Shown here piece after piece: positions 43,298 through 50,736 of a stretch of DNA of 64,000 nucleotides. The notes beneath the pieces are model-generated. The model made no database searches. It worked only from the letters and a program-made list of their open reading frames with translations, and had not been told where the DNA came from. Location: assembly GCF_003335505.1 (NCBI RefSeq), contig NZ_QPEX01000045.1, positions 310,001-374,000 of the forward strand, read 5' to 3'. Numbering within the stretch: position 1 is the stretch's first letter; every line of letters starts with the position of its first letter. A program made the translations under genes and the position numbers. The stretch comes from Bremerella cremea (lineage in GTDB: Bacteria > Planctomycetota > Planctomycetia > Pirellulales > Pirellulaceae).

Positions 43298-44425
43298 TTA
43301 GAGCGAAGCCACCGAGTCGGTGCTGAAATCGAAGGTGATTTCCTGGTTGTCACCACCGGTCAGGTCAATGACCTTACGCTTGGTGATCGGCGTCCCATTG
43401 CGAAGAACGGTCACGACGATGTCGTAGTTCTTCCAAGTTTCGCCAGGAGCCAACGTGGAAGTGCTGAAGATCCGCTGTTCGCCCAGCGTTTGCATTTCGT
43501 TGCCAGCGAGGACAACCGATGCGTTCTTCGGAACGTTCAGCGTAACCTTGGTTTCAACCGGCTTGCCCACAACTTGGGTGTCTGGCGTAGCCGTTGGGTC
43601 AAAGTTGAACTCGACATTCTTCGTATCGCCACTGTTCAGCTTGATGGTCTTCACTTCGCTAACCATCCGACCATCGACACGCATTTCGGCACGAATTTCG
43701 TACTCGAACGAGTAGCCTGGTTCCAGATCGCGGGAAACAAAGCGACGCATGTTACCGGTGCTGGTGGTGGCTTGGTTGTTGACGAAAATCTTGGCGTCGG
43801 CAGGCACATTGACGTTAATGACCGCATCGTTGGCTTGATAGCTCGCAGGCGCTGCCGGGGTCATTGGTGTCATGGGCATTTCGGTTCCCGGCGTTATCGG
43901 AGCTTCCATCGCAGGAGCTGCTTCGATCGGGGTGTAATACTGGTAGATACCGCTTGAACCGCCGCTGCTGCCGCCGCTCGATGCACCACTGCTACCGCCA
44001 CTCGAAGCACCGCTGGAACCCCAGCCGCCGCTGCTACCGCCACTGGAACCCCACGAGCGTTTCGCTGCATGATGGCTGAACAAACCGCCACCGCTGCTGC
44101 CGCCGCTGGAACCCCAGCTTCCGCTGCTGCTACCCGAGCTGCCGTATACCTTGGCGGCGCGGTGATTATCCCACCAACGCTGGAAGACCCCGCCGCGCCA
44201 GCTTCCGCTGGAACCGTACGAGCCACTGCTCGCACCGCTGCTGCCGCTGCTGCCACTCCAGTAGGAACCACTTGAACCCCCGCTGGAACCGCCGCTCGAT
44301 CCACCACTGGACCCGCCGCTAGATCCCCACGAACCCCAATTTGCCTTTGCCTGGCCTGCGGTGGTAAACATTACCGCACATGCCAACGCTCCGGCCAACG
44401 CGAACTTTCGGCCAATGCTTTTCAT
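43298..44425 (-). CDS. Exported protein with Gly/Ser repeats and two TIGR03000 domains
   Basis: A 375-residue exported protein. A signal peptide (FALAGALACAVMFTTAGQAKA) is followed by about 150 residues made of GGSSGGSSG, WGSSG and GASSGG units, broken twice by short HHAAK/HRAAK basic patches. From residue ~210 two copies of the planctomycete TIGR03000 domain follow: the first from INVNVPADAKIFVNNQATTS with RRFVSRDLEPGYSFEYEI, the second from VTLNVPKNASVVLAGNEM with RIFSTSTLAPGETWKNYD. Each ends in a similar strand (NSGDTKNVEFNFD, TGGDNQEITFDFS). A cell-surface or envelope role is likely from composition but unproven. It has its own terminator downstream; the ~240-base upstream region should hold its promoter. 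Confidence 0.87.
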   Translation of the reverse strand: MKSIGRKFALAGALACAVMFTTAGQAKANWGSWGSSGGSSGGSSGGSSGGSSGSYWSGSSGSSGASSGSYGSSGSWRGGVFQRWWDNHRAAKVYGSSGSSSGSWGSSGGSSGGGLFSHHAAKRSWGSSGGSSGGWGSSGASSGGSSGASSGGSSGGSSGIYQYYTPIEAAPAMEAPITPGTEMPMTPMTPAAPASYQANDAVINVNVPADAKIFVNNQATTSTGNMRRFVSRDLEPGYSFEYEIRAEMRVDGRMVSEVKTIKLNSGDTKNVEFNFDPTATPDTQVVGKPVETKVTLNVPKNASVVLAGNEMQTLGEQRIFSTSTLAPGETWKNYDIVVTVLRNGTPITKRKVIDLTGGDNQEITFDFSTDSVASL

Positions 44426-44612
44426 ACCCGGATTAACTCCAAACTATCGTTTCCAAACACGTGATCTTGCACTCATTGCGTGGCTAGCACCAAGCTACCC
44501 TTCATGAACTTAGCAAGTGTAGCCTTCAATTCAAGGAGATTGGGTAATTTTTGCCGAATACAGAGAATTTAGAGGAAGGAACTCGCATTCTCGAAAAAAC
44601 GTTGCCAGATAA

Positions 44613-44644
44613 GCACTTAGAGCGAGAACATTTCTCGCAAGTGC
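44613..44644 (-). terminator. Hairpin downstream of the methyltransferase gene
   Basis: GCACTT plus GCGAGAA (44613-44628) pairs with TTCTCGC plus AAGTGC (44632-44644), with a 3-base bulge. It lies 25 bases past the stop of the gene at 44669. The T-run (TTTTTT on minus) is some 13 bases further on, so termination is plausible but not textbook. Confidence 0.5.
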
Positions 44645-44668
44645 AATTGGCGCAGCGGTTGTGGACAT

Positions 44669-45892
44669 CTAGTGAACGGCTTCAATGCTGACATTATCCA
44701 CGTACATGGTACCAACCGCCCCAAAAGTGCTAATTCGAAAAAGAGCCTCCCTTGCTGTGGGGGGGACTGAAAAGGTTTTCTCCACCTCGTGCCAATCCTT
44801 TGTCCCTATAAAAGGGCCTAAGGCAGATCGGCCAACTTCCCGCCGCTGTTCGTCGTAGTAGCTGATCACCAGCAATGGTGCTAGCGTCCGATCGTTCCCC
44901 AGCCCAATGCTATCGGTTTTAACCCAACTTTTGATGGTCAACCGATGCACTTGCCGGCCATCCAGTGCCAACCCTTGCAGAGCCAAAGCAACCCGTCCCG
45001 GGTCGCGGTTTGAAAGCTTCAAGCAATGCGAGCCGCTCGGCGAACTGGTATCTTCCACAAGTTCCAACTGGCGTTGGTAGTACCAACCTGGCACGGTGCC
45101 GTTTTCTGCTAGGGGTTGTTCGAAATCACCATTTTCCAGATGGGGATTCGCCGGATCAGGCTTCACTTCGCGTCGATCTTCCGCTTCCCCGGTCATCGGC
45201 ACAAACAATGTTGGTCGCAGTGGATCGGCTTCGAGCTTGCCATCTTTCTTGGTGAACAGGACCAACGTCTGCTGATAACGTTCTCCCACAGGAATGACCA
45301 TCCGTCCCCCTTCCCGCAATTGATCGACCAGCGGTTGGGGGACATTCTCAGGCGAGCAGGTCACAATAATCTTGTCGAACGGGGCATGCTCTGGCCATCC
45401 GAGGTAGCCGTCCCCCACTTTCGTGTGAACGTTGTCGTAGCCGAGCCGCTGCAACGTGCGTGCTGCTTTGCGGCCCAAAACTTCCTTGATTTCAATACTG
45501 TAAACATCTTTCACCAACGGACTAAGGACAGCGGCCTGATAACCACTACCGGTACCAATCTCTAGCACCTTATCGGTAGGCTTCGTTTCAAGCGACTCGG
45601 TCATATAGGCGACAATGAACGGAGAAGAAATCGTCTGGTCTTCTCCGATCGGCAACGCCATGTCGTAATAGGCCTGGGCACGCTGCGGAGCAGATACAAA
45701 CTCGTGCCGCTGGGTATCGCGAATCGATTGAATCACCCGCGGATCCTTCACCCCGTTCGCCACAATGGCGGTATCAACTAATTGATTTCGCGCGGCCTCG
45801 AAAGGGTCGCGTGCCTCCACGGGACGAGCGTATCCCAAGACAAACAACGTGGAAGAAATCAACCAAACTAGCGTAGAAATAGATCGGGTCAT
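44669..45892 (-). CDS. pcm: Exported protein-L-isoaspartate O-methyltransferase with C-terminal jelly-roll-like domain
   Basis: A 407-residue protein. ATG 45892 (MTRSISTLVWLISSTLFVLG) is chosen because it starts a signal peptide with AGAAG upstream. Residues ~35-230 are an isoaspartyl methyltransferase (PCMT), which repairs damaged Asp/Asn in proteins using S-adenosylmethionine. Motifs: DPRVIQSIRDTQRHEFV, GEDQTISSPFIVAYMTE, the SAM-binding VLEIGTGSGYQAAVLSPL near residue 110, and EGGRMVIPVGERYQQTLVL. Residues ~250-407 form an extra beta-rich domain (NGDFEQPLAENGTVPGWYY, HRLTIKSWVKTD, MYVDNVSIEAV) like carbohydrate-binding jelly-roll modules of glycosidases. Ordinary Pcm is 205-220 residues and cytosolic. 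Confidence 0.85.
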   Translation of the reverse strand: MTRSISTLVWLISSTLFVLGYARPVEARDPFEAARNQLVDTAIVANGVKDPRVIQSIRDTQRHEFVSAPQRAQAYYDMALPIGEDQTISSPFIVAYMTESLETKPTDKVLEIGTGSGYQAAVLSPLVKDVYSIEIKEVLGRKAARTLQRLGYDNVHTKVGDGYLGWPEHAPFDKIIVTCSPENVPQPLVDQLREGGRMVIPVGERYQQTLVLFTKKDGKLEADPLRPTLFVPMTGEAEDRREVKPDPANPHLENGDFEQPLAENGTVPGWYYQRQLELVEDTSSPSGSHCLKLSNRDPGRVALALQGLALDGRQVHRLTIKSWVKTDSIGLGNDRTLAPLLVISYYDEQRREVGRSALGPFIGTKDWHEVEKTFSVPPTAREALFRISTFGAVGTMYVDNVSIEAVH

Positions 45893-45945
45893 CACACTTC
45901 TTTTGAGGAGGGTGAGAAGATATTCTGGGGGTACGGGCACTTCCT

Positions 45946-45951
45946 ATTATA
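45946..45951 (-). promoter_or_regulatory. Candidate -10 element (TATAAT) for the methyltransferase gene
   Basis: A perfect TATAAT on the minus strand in the context CCTATAATAGG, 54 bases upstream of the ATG at 45892. A matching -35 is not obvious. Confidence 0.4.
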
Positions 45952-46104
45952 GGTTCCGAGCTCTAAAAATCGGAACTTTTCGCCACTTTTTTGCCTAGCA
46001 AGATGCTCGGCAGCCCAGTCACTTGCTTCTGTTGGGAAGAAACCGAGAATGAACCGTTTGCCTCGCCCTCCCCTGCCCCATATCCCCAGTGAAAGAACTG
46101 ACAC

Positions 46105-46902
46105 ATGCGTCAAAATCCTGTCAAAGCGAAATTGCGTGCCGGTGAACCGACCTTTGGAACGTGGTTGACGCTGGGCGACCTCTACGCGACACGGGTGTTG
46201 GCCCGCATGAGTTGGGATTGGCTAACACTGGATCTTGAGCACTCGGCCATCGATTGGGCCCAAGCCACGATGATTTTCGGCGCGGTGGCCGATGCCGGGT
46301 GTGTCCCGTTGGCACGTATTCCGGATGGCGACCACACAACCATTAAACGAACGCTTGATGCCGGCGCATGGGGGATAGTTGTGCCGATGGTCGATACGGT
46401 CGAACAAGCCCAAGCTGCCATTGCTGCGGCCAAGTACCCACCGCTGGGCAACCGCAGTGTTGGTGGTGGGATGCACGCGATGAACTTCGGCGCGACTGCC
46501 GGCGACTATTACGCCAAAGCGAACGACGAAATTTTGGTCGTGCTGCAAACCGAGAGCCCAACCGGAGTGGCGAACGCGGAAGAAATCTACGCTTTGCCTG
46601 GCTGCGATGCTATTTTCGTCGGCCCGAACGACCTACGAGCCCAAATGCGTTCTGCCGCTGGAACCGACCCTACGCCGGAAGAACATGAAGCGATGATTCA
46701 ACGCGTGATAGAGGCCGGCAAGAAGGTCAACTGTCCGACCGGCATGCACACGATGGAGCCAGAAGAAGCGTTGCAACGTGCTGCCGAAGGGATGCAATTT
46801 TTGGCTGTAGGAAGCGATCTGCGGATGATGACGGTTTACGCTCAGCAGTCGCTTAAGAAGATTCGTCCTGATGGCGACGAGCGTGATCTGGCCCGTTATT
46901 AA
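46105..46902 (+). CDS. HpcH/HpaI aldolase family protein
   Basis: A 265-residue class II (metal-dependent) aldolase of the HpcH/HpaI family, which cleaves 2-keto-3-deoxy acids to pyruvate or a related keto acid plus an aldehyde. Characteristic segments: TWLTLGDLYATRVLARMSWD, DWLTLDLEHSAIDWAQ, ARIPDGDHTTIKRTLDAGAWGI, the metal-ligand Glu in VVLQTESPTGVANAEEI near residue 150 and Asp in CDAIFVGPNDLRAQM near 170. The family covers several substrates (4-hydroxy-2-oxoheptanedioate, 2-keto-3-deoxyrhamnonate), and the neighbours do not narrow it. It is complete and converges on the ABC ATPase. Confidence 0.92.
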   Translation: MRQNPVKAKLRAGEPTFGTWLTLGDLYATRVLARMSWDWLTLDLEHSAIDWAQATMIFGAVADAGCVPLARIPDGDHTTIKRTLDAGAWGIVVPMVDTVEQAQAAIAAAKYPPLGNRSVGGGMHAMNFGATAGDYYAKANDEILVVLQTESPTGVANAEEIYALPGCDAIFVGPNDLRAQMRSAAGTDPTPEEHEAMIQRVIEAGKKVNCPTGMHTMEPEEALQRAAEGMQFLAVGSDLRMMTVYAQQSLKKIRPDGDERDLARY

Positions 46903-46928
46903 TCCTTACTTGCCCGCGAACGGGAGAA

Positions 46929-47882
46929 TCAACCAGCGGTCGGTTCCGAGGAAATCTGCTGGCCCATTCCCTTGGTCAATGCCATAAAGGCTGACTCAAG
47001 GTTGATCTCTTCTTCGCGGAACATCGTGATTTTATGCCCTGCTTGAATGAGAAGCGTCGGCAGATCACTATAGTCTTCCACGTCTTTCTTGAGTGTCACC
47101 AACAGATGATCAACGCGGGATTCGATCGACTCGACGAGATCTGATTGCTCTAACGTTTTGCCGGCGGCGTCGTTGTCTCCGGCGACTGCGATCAACAGCG
47201 TTGTCTTTTGCTTGACCTGCTTGATGACTTCGGTAACCGAGGCGTTTACTTCCAGTACACCCCGATCGATAATTCCGATCTTGTTACAAACGTCCGCCAA
47301 CTCCGGCAGAATATGGCTGGACACGATGATCGTCTTCCCCATATCTCGCAAACGTTTCAGCAGGTTCCGCATCTGAATTCGGGCTCGCGGGTCGAGACCA
47401 CTTGCCGGTTCGTCCAATAGCAGCACTTGCGGATTGTGGAGCAACACGCGGGCCAGCCCCAAACGCTGCGTTTGCCCACGAGAAAGCGTATTGGCGAAAG
47501 CGTTCCGTTTGAATTCGAGATCGACCAGTTCGAGCATCTCGTTACAAACTTTGGTACGAGCAGTTCCATTAATGCGATACGCAGCGGCGAAGAACTCGAG
47601 ATATTCGATCACCTTCATGTCGTCGTACACACCGAAAAAGTCAGGCATGTAACCGACCAAGCGGCGAATTTCTTTAGGCTTGGTATAGATCGAGTTGCCA
47701 CAGACGTACGCTTCGCCCCAAGTCGGATTCAGCAGCGTGGCGATGATCCGCATGGTGGTCGTTTTGCCGGCACCATTAGGCCCGATGAACCCGAATACGT
47801 CCCCTTGGGCGAGGTCGAGTTCGATCCCCTTGATCGCGTAGAAATCGCCGTACTTCTTCGTTAAGTCGATGGTCTTGATCAT
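46929..47882 (-). CDS. ABC transporter ATP-binding protein
   Basis: A 317-residue ABC ATPase of the multidrug/GldA-like type. Walker A GPNGAGKT is at residues 34-41, VGYMPDFFGVYDDMKVIEYL covers the Q-loop area, the signature LSRGQTQRLGLARVLL is near 138, Walker B VLLLDEPASGLDP near 156 and the H-loop VSSHILPELADV follows. It overlaps the stop of the large membrane protein gene by 4 bases (ATGA), which strongly suggests they work together. No permease gene is adjacent: after the stop the next gene is convergent. In gliding-type Gld systems ATPase, permease and a GldG-like protein cooperate; the partner permease here may be elsewhere. Confidence 0.93.
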   Translation of the reverse strand: MIKTIDLTKKYGDFYAIKGIELDLAQGDVFGFIGPNGAGKTTTMRIIATLLNPTWGEAYVCGNSIYTKPKEIRRLVGYMPDFFGVYDDMKVIEYLEFFAAAYRINGTARTKVCNEMLELVDLEFKRNAFANTLSRGQTQRLGLARVLLHNPQVLLLDEPASGLDPRARIQMRNLLKRLRDMGKTIIVSSHILPELADVCNKIGIIDRGVLEVNASVTEVIKQVKQKTTLLIAVAGDNDAAGKTLEQSDLVESIESRVDHLLVTLKKDVEDYSDLPTLLIQAGHKITMFREEEINLESAFMALTKGMGQQISSEPTAG

Positions 47883-50152
47883 CGTTGTGCTGTCTCACTA
47901 TCGCTACGTCGTTGAACCGGATAGACGATTCGCACATACGACCACGTTTGCGAATCCCCTTCTGCGGCTGGGGCACCATCGATTTGAACTTGCGAGGCTG
48001 GCTGTTCGACCTTGCCAACCAACACGGCTCGGTCGCCATGAATGTGCGAGGAAAGATCAACGTAGCTTTGAAATCGATTCGATAGATTCGTAAAGCCAGG
48101 ACCACCAGCGGCACTGTAGAACATGGCCACTTCCATGATCCGTGCCACATCGGTACTTTGCCGATCCCACAAAGAATCCCCTTCCGACAACTCTTGCACA
48201 CGTCGACGCTTGAGCACCTTACCGGTGTTTTGCACCGATTGCCCAGGCACAAGACGGGCCGTCCCGTTCGCTGGTAAGGTGGCTACAAAGTACGCCCATC
48301 GTCCGTGAAAAACGTAGCAGTCGGTCAGCGTCATGTTGGTCGGGTTGTGCAGCACGCCGTCGATCAATTCACTTTCACGTTCATTGAGTGGCTCAGCTTC
48401 AAACTCGTCCATCTCGCCCCAACCACGTCCCATTAACGTTTTGGACGACCAGATTTGAATGGGCACTTGCTTGAGCGAAGCGTCCGTAAGGTCACCAGGT
48501 GCAAAATCAATCGCATAGGGCGTGGGTACCGTCGAAATTGACTGTCGAGCACTCATGCCTCCTAACCCCGAACCTGCGAGCCCTTGCCAGCTTTCTAGCT
48601 GGTTCCAGGCCGTTGCCGGAATGTGGGTTGGCTGAATACGAATGTCATATCGCTTCGTCTCTGGGCTAAAGAGATGAAACCAGGAAGTTGAACGGACCGT
48701 GCTAGAAGCCATATCGACATCCAACACTTCCACATGGTTTAACTTCAACGCGGTTCCTTTCGACCAGGTTGCCAACCGCCAGATCCCTATGCTGGCCAGC
48801 AAAATAATCACCGGAAAGGTCACCCAAGTCCATTCCATTCGCAATTTAAAGCGACGTAGAAAGAAGTAATCCCCCGGACCAATTAACACCAGATAGACGA
48901 CGAGGATCGCCCCGATCATAAAGAACGATACATTCCGTACGCCAGGAAATTGATCGAGCGCCATGCGCAACTGGCCGGCGATATCAGTGTACCCAAAGTG
49001 CGCCACGCTCCTTCCAGTAGGAGCCGCGTTCTTGGTTTCTTCTTGCCGGTCGCTGATATCTTCCAACAAGATCTTGAGCAGTGGTTCGCGTCCTTCCCAC
49101 GAGGCGATTGGATCGGCCGTGAAATCGAAACTAAAGAAATCGACCGTGCCGAAACCGACAGCGCTGCGGATCCACAAAGGGTAACTCGCTTGTCGCGAAC
49201 CTTCCACGACACGGCTAACCCCGATCGTTTCTTTAAGAACGGCCACGGTTAGTGCTCCGCCCACTGCGCGATCGATGCGAGCTTCTCGCCCCACCAACGC
49301 TTCCAGTTCGGTGGTATCGCGTACCTCGGCCATCCGATCGAACTTGCCAGGAGCGAAACGAGCCAATGGCTTCGAATCGGCAATCAACTCAGGTGCCCGC
49401 GCCCCCACCGACATTACCATGCGGCCACCCAGCTTGAGCCACTCTTGAAGGGCCTCAAGCTGCTTCGGCTGAAACTTTTCGACCTGGGCAGAATCGTTGG
49501 CAGTCCAAACCACAAGATCGACCCCTTCCATCAGGTACCAAGCCTCAGGCAATTGGCTCGGTTCTGACAAAGGCAGCAGCACGGTTGTATCCCCCAGCCG
49601 CGAACTGTAACGCTGGAGCGCATCGGCCATGCCCAGGTCGGCACCAATTTGCAAGAACCAACGCTGCGTGGCTTGGATCGGTTCGGCCAGATCGACGATG
49701 GGAATCTCGCGAATGGTTGTCTGGCTGTTCCCAGGCTCGCCGGTGACGAAATGGATCTGCAAGTTCGAGCTTCGGCGACCGATTTTCACCGGCACACGGT
49801 AGTTCATCCGGCCGTTAACTGTTTCTGGAACAGGGGCTTTGACTTCTACCGGAACCCCGTCACTATCGAGAGCGATAACCGTGACGTTGGCCTGGGATTC
49901 AAACGCATCGCTTGGCAGAGAAAGCCGAACTTCGGTCCAGCTTCCTAACTTGAAGCGACCAGCGATGCCTAGTTCGACCGAAATGTCTTGAATATTGTGC
50001 TCGTTAGCAACCCAGAAACCGCTTTCGCCCGGGGTTTGCTCTGCCACGGCTTCTTCCGCAGCGAACCCAGAAGGAGTATGCGCCAGACAAACGAGCGCAA
50101 GCAGACACGAAGCGAACCAGCGGAAAATTAGGTTGTAGGATAAGCTCCGCAT
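47879..50152 (-). CDS. Large membrane protein coupled to the ABC ATPase (GldG-like layout)
   Basis: A 757-residue protein. ATG 50152 (MRSLSYNLIFRWFASCLLAL) has GGGAATC upstream and begins a signal peptide ending near GFAAEE; the frame is open for 47 more codons upstream without support. The extracytoplasmic part starts with a beta-sandwich (GRFKLGSWTEVRLSLPSD), followed by an alpha/beta domain with GVDLVVWTANDSAQVEKF, LQEWLKLGGRMVMSVGA and AVGFGTVDFFSFDFT, similar to the amidotransferase-like domain of GldG/DUF4350-type proteins. Two membrane helices lie near 442-462 (FFMIGAILVVYLVLIGPGDY) and 475-492. A further domain completes the C-terminus. The 4-base overlap with the ATPase gene implies a joint transporter or motor-like complex. 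Substrate unknown. Confidence 0.83.
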   Translation of the reverse strand: MRSLSYNLIFRWFASCLLALVCLAHTPSGFAAEEAVAEQTPGESGFWVANEHNIQDISVELGIAGRFKLGSWTEVRLSLPSDAFESQANVTVIALDSDGVPVEVKAPVPETVNGRMNYRVPVKIGRRSSNLQIHFVTGEPGNSQTTIREIPIVDLAEPIQATQRWFLQIGADLGMADALQRYSSRLGDTTVLLPLSEPSQLPEAWYLMEGVDLVVWTANDSAQVEKFQPKQLEALQEWLKLGGRMVMSVGARAPELIADSKPLARFAPGKFDRMAEVRDTTELEALVGREARIDRAVGGALTVAVLKETIGVSRVVEGSRQASYPLWIRSAVGFGTVDFFSFDFTADPIASWEGREPLLKILLEDISDRQEETKNAAPTGRSVAHFGYTDIAGQLRMALDQFPGVRNVSFFMIGAILVVYLVLIGPGDYFFLRRFKLRMEWTWVTFPVIILLASIGIWRLATWSKGTALKLNHVEVLDVDMASSTVRSTSWFHLFSPETKRYDIRIQPTHIPATAWNQLESWQGLAGSGLGGMSARQSISTVPTPYAIDFAPGDLTDASLKQVPIQIWSSKTLMGRGWGEMDEFEAEPLNERESELIDGVLHNPTNMTLTDCYVFHGRWAYFVATLPANGTARLVPGQSVQNTGKVLKRRRVQELSEGDSLWDRQSTDVARIMEVAMFYSAAGGPGFTNLSNRFQSYVDLSSHIHGDRAVLVGKVEQPASQVQIDGAPAAEGDSQTWSYVRIVYPVQRRSDSETAQR

Positions 50153-50313
50153 CTTGATTCCCAAACAAGCCTGGGGCCGTTCTCTTCGCGGTACGTTTAT
50201 TACGGGCAAACAACCGGCTTGTTCGGCCACCTCATCCGTTTGGCGGCTAAAGCTTCCCGCGGCCTTGCCCATAAGAATCACTCTTTGAGACAAGGTAAAC
50301 CCTCTAGGATAGT

Positions 50314-50340
50314 CGCCGCGTGGGTGATGGGCGAGCGGCG
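50314..50340. repeat. Weak inverted repeat downstream of the MazG-like gene
   Basis: CGCCGC (50314-50319) and GCGGCG (50335-50340) can pair across a 15-base loop, 46 bases past the stop at 50386 on the minus strand. There is no T-run; a terminator is possible only. Confidence 0.3.
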
Positions 50341-50385
50341 GAAACGACCAGCGAACCGAATTTCCTCAGAAGTTTACGCCTAATG

Positions 50386-50736
50386 TTACGGTTTTTCCGC
50401 ATCGTCACAGGTACAAACGAACTTTCCGCAGCCAGGACAACCGCTGCCATATTTTTCGTTTAACGCATCCGCCAAGTCGATTCCGGCCACATTGGCGATC
50501 GTTGCCAACCAAGCAATGACGTCGGCAAACTCTTCTTTCCGTTCTTGATGGGTACCCCCTCGCAGGGCGGAAGAAAGTTCCCCCACCTCTTCCATCAGCC
50601 ACATGAAGGTCCCCTCAATCCCGCGGGCCTCGTCCTTCTCGAAGTACATCTCGCGGATGAGTTGCTGAAGCTGACGAAACCCAACGTCCCCAGCCAAGGG
50701 CGCGGAATCGTTTTCGCTGGAATTCTTGTCGGTCAT
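50386..50736 (-). CDS. MazG-like nucleotide pyrophosphohydrolase
   Basis: A 116-residue all-alpha NTP pyrophosphohydrolase-like protein. The MazG metal-binding signature is complete: EEVGELSSAL at residues 49-58 and KEEFADVIAWLATI at 67-80. Such enzymes hydrolyse non-canonical or excess NTPs to NMP and pyrophosphate. A short C-terminal tail, GCPGCGKFVCTCDD, has four Cys that could bind zinc, a feature seen in some stand-alone members. The start ATG 50736 overlaps the stop of the TPR metalloprotease gene by four bases (ATGA), so the frame is translationally coupled to it; longer upstream codons lie inside that gene. Confidence 0.9.
   Translation of the reverse strand: MTDKNSSENDSAPLAGDVGFRQLQQLIREMYFEKDEARGIEGTFMWLMEEVGELSSALRGGTHQERKEEFADVIAWLATIANVAGIDLADALNEKYGSGCPGCGKFVCTCDDAEKP

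Noticed and set aside
43094..43957. 287-codon plus-strand frame across the TIGR03000 gene
   Set aside because: It is antisense to a well-supported gene and crosses its terminator; no recognisable domain.
44240..44335. Regular short repeats that could suggest a CRISPR or tandem-repeat locus
   Set aside because: They are in-frame Gly/Ser codons of the exported TIGR03000 protein, with no spacer-like unique sequence.
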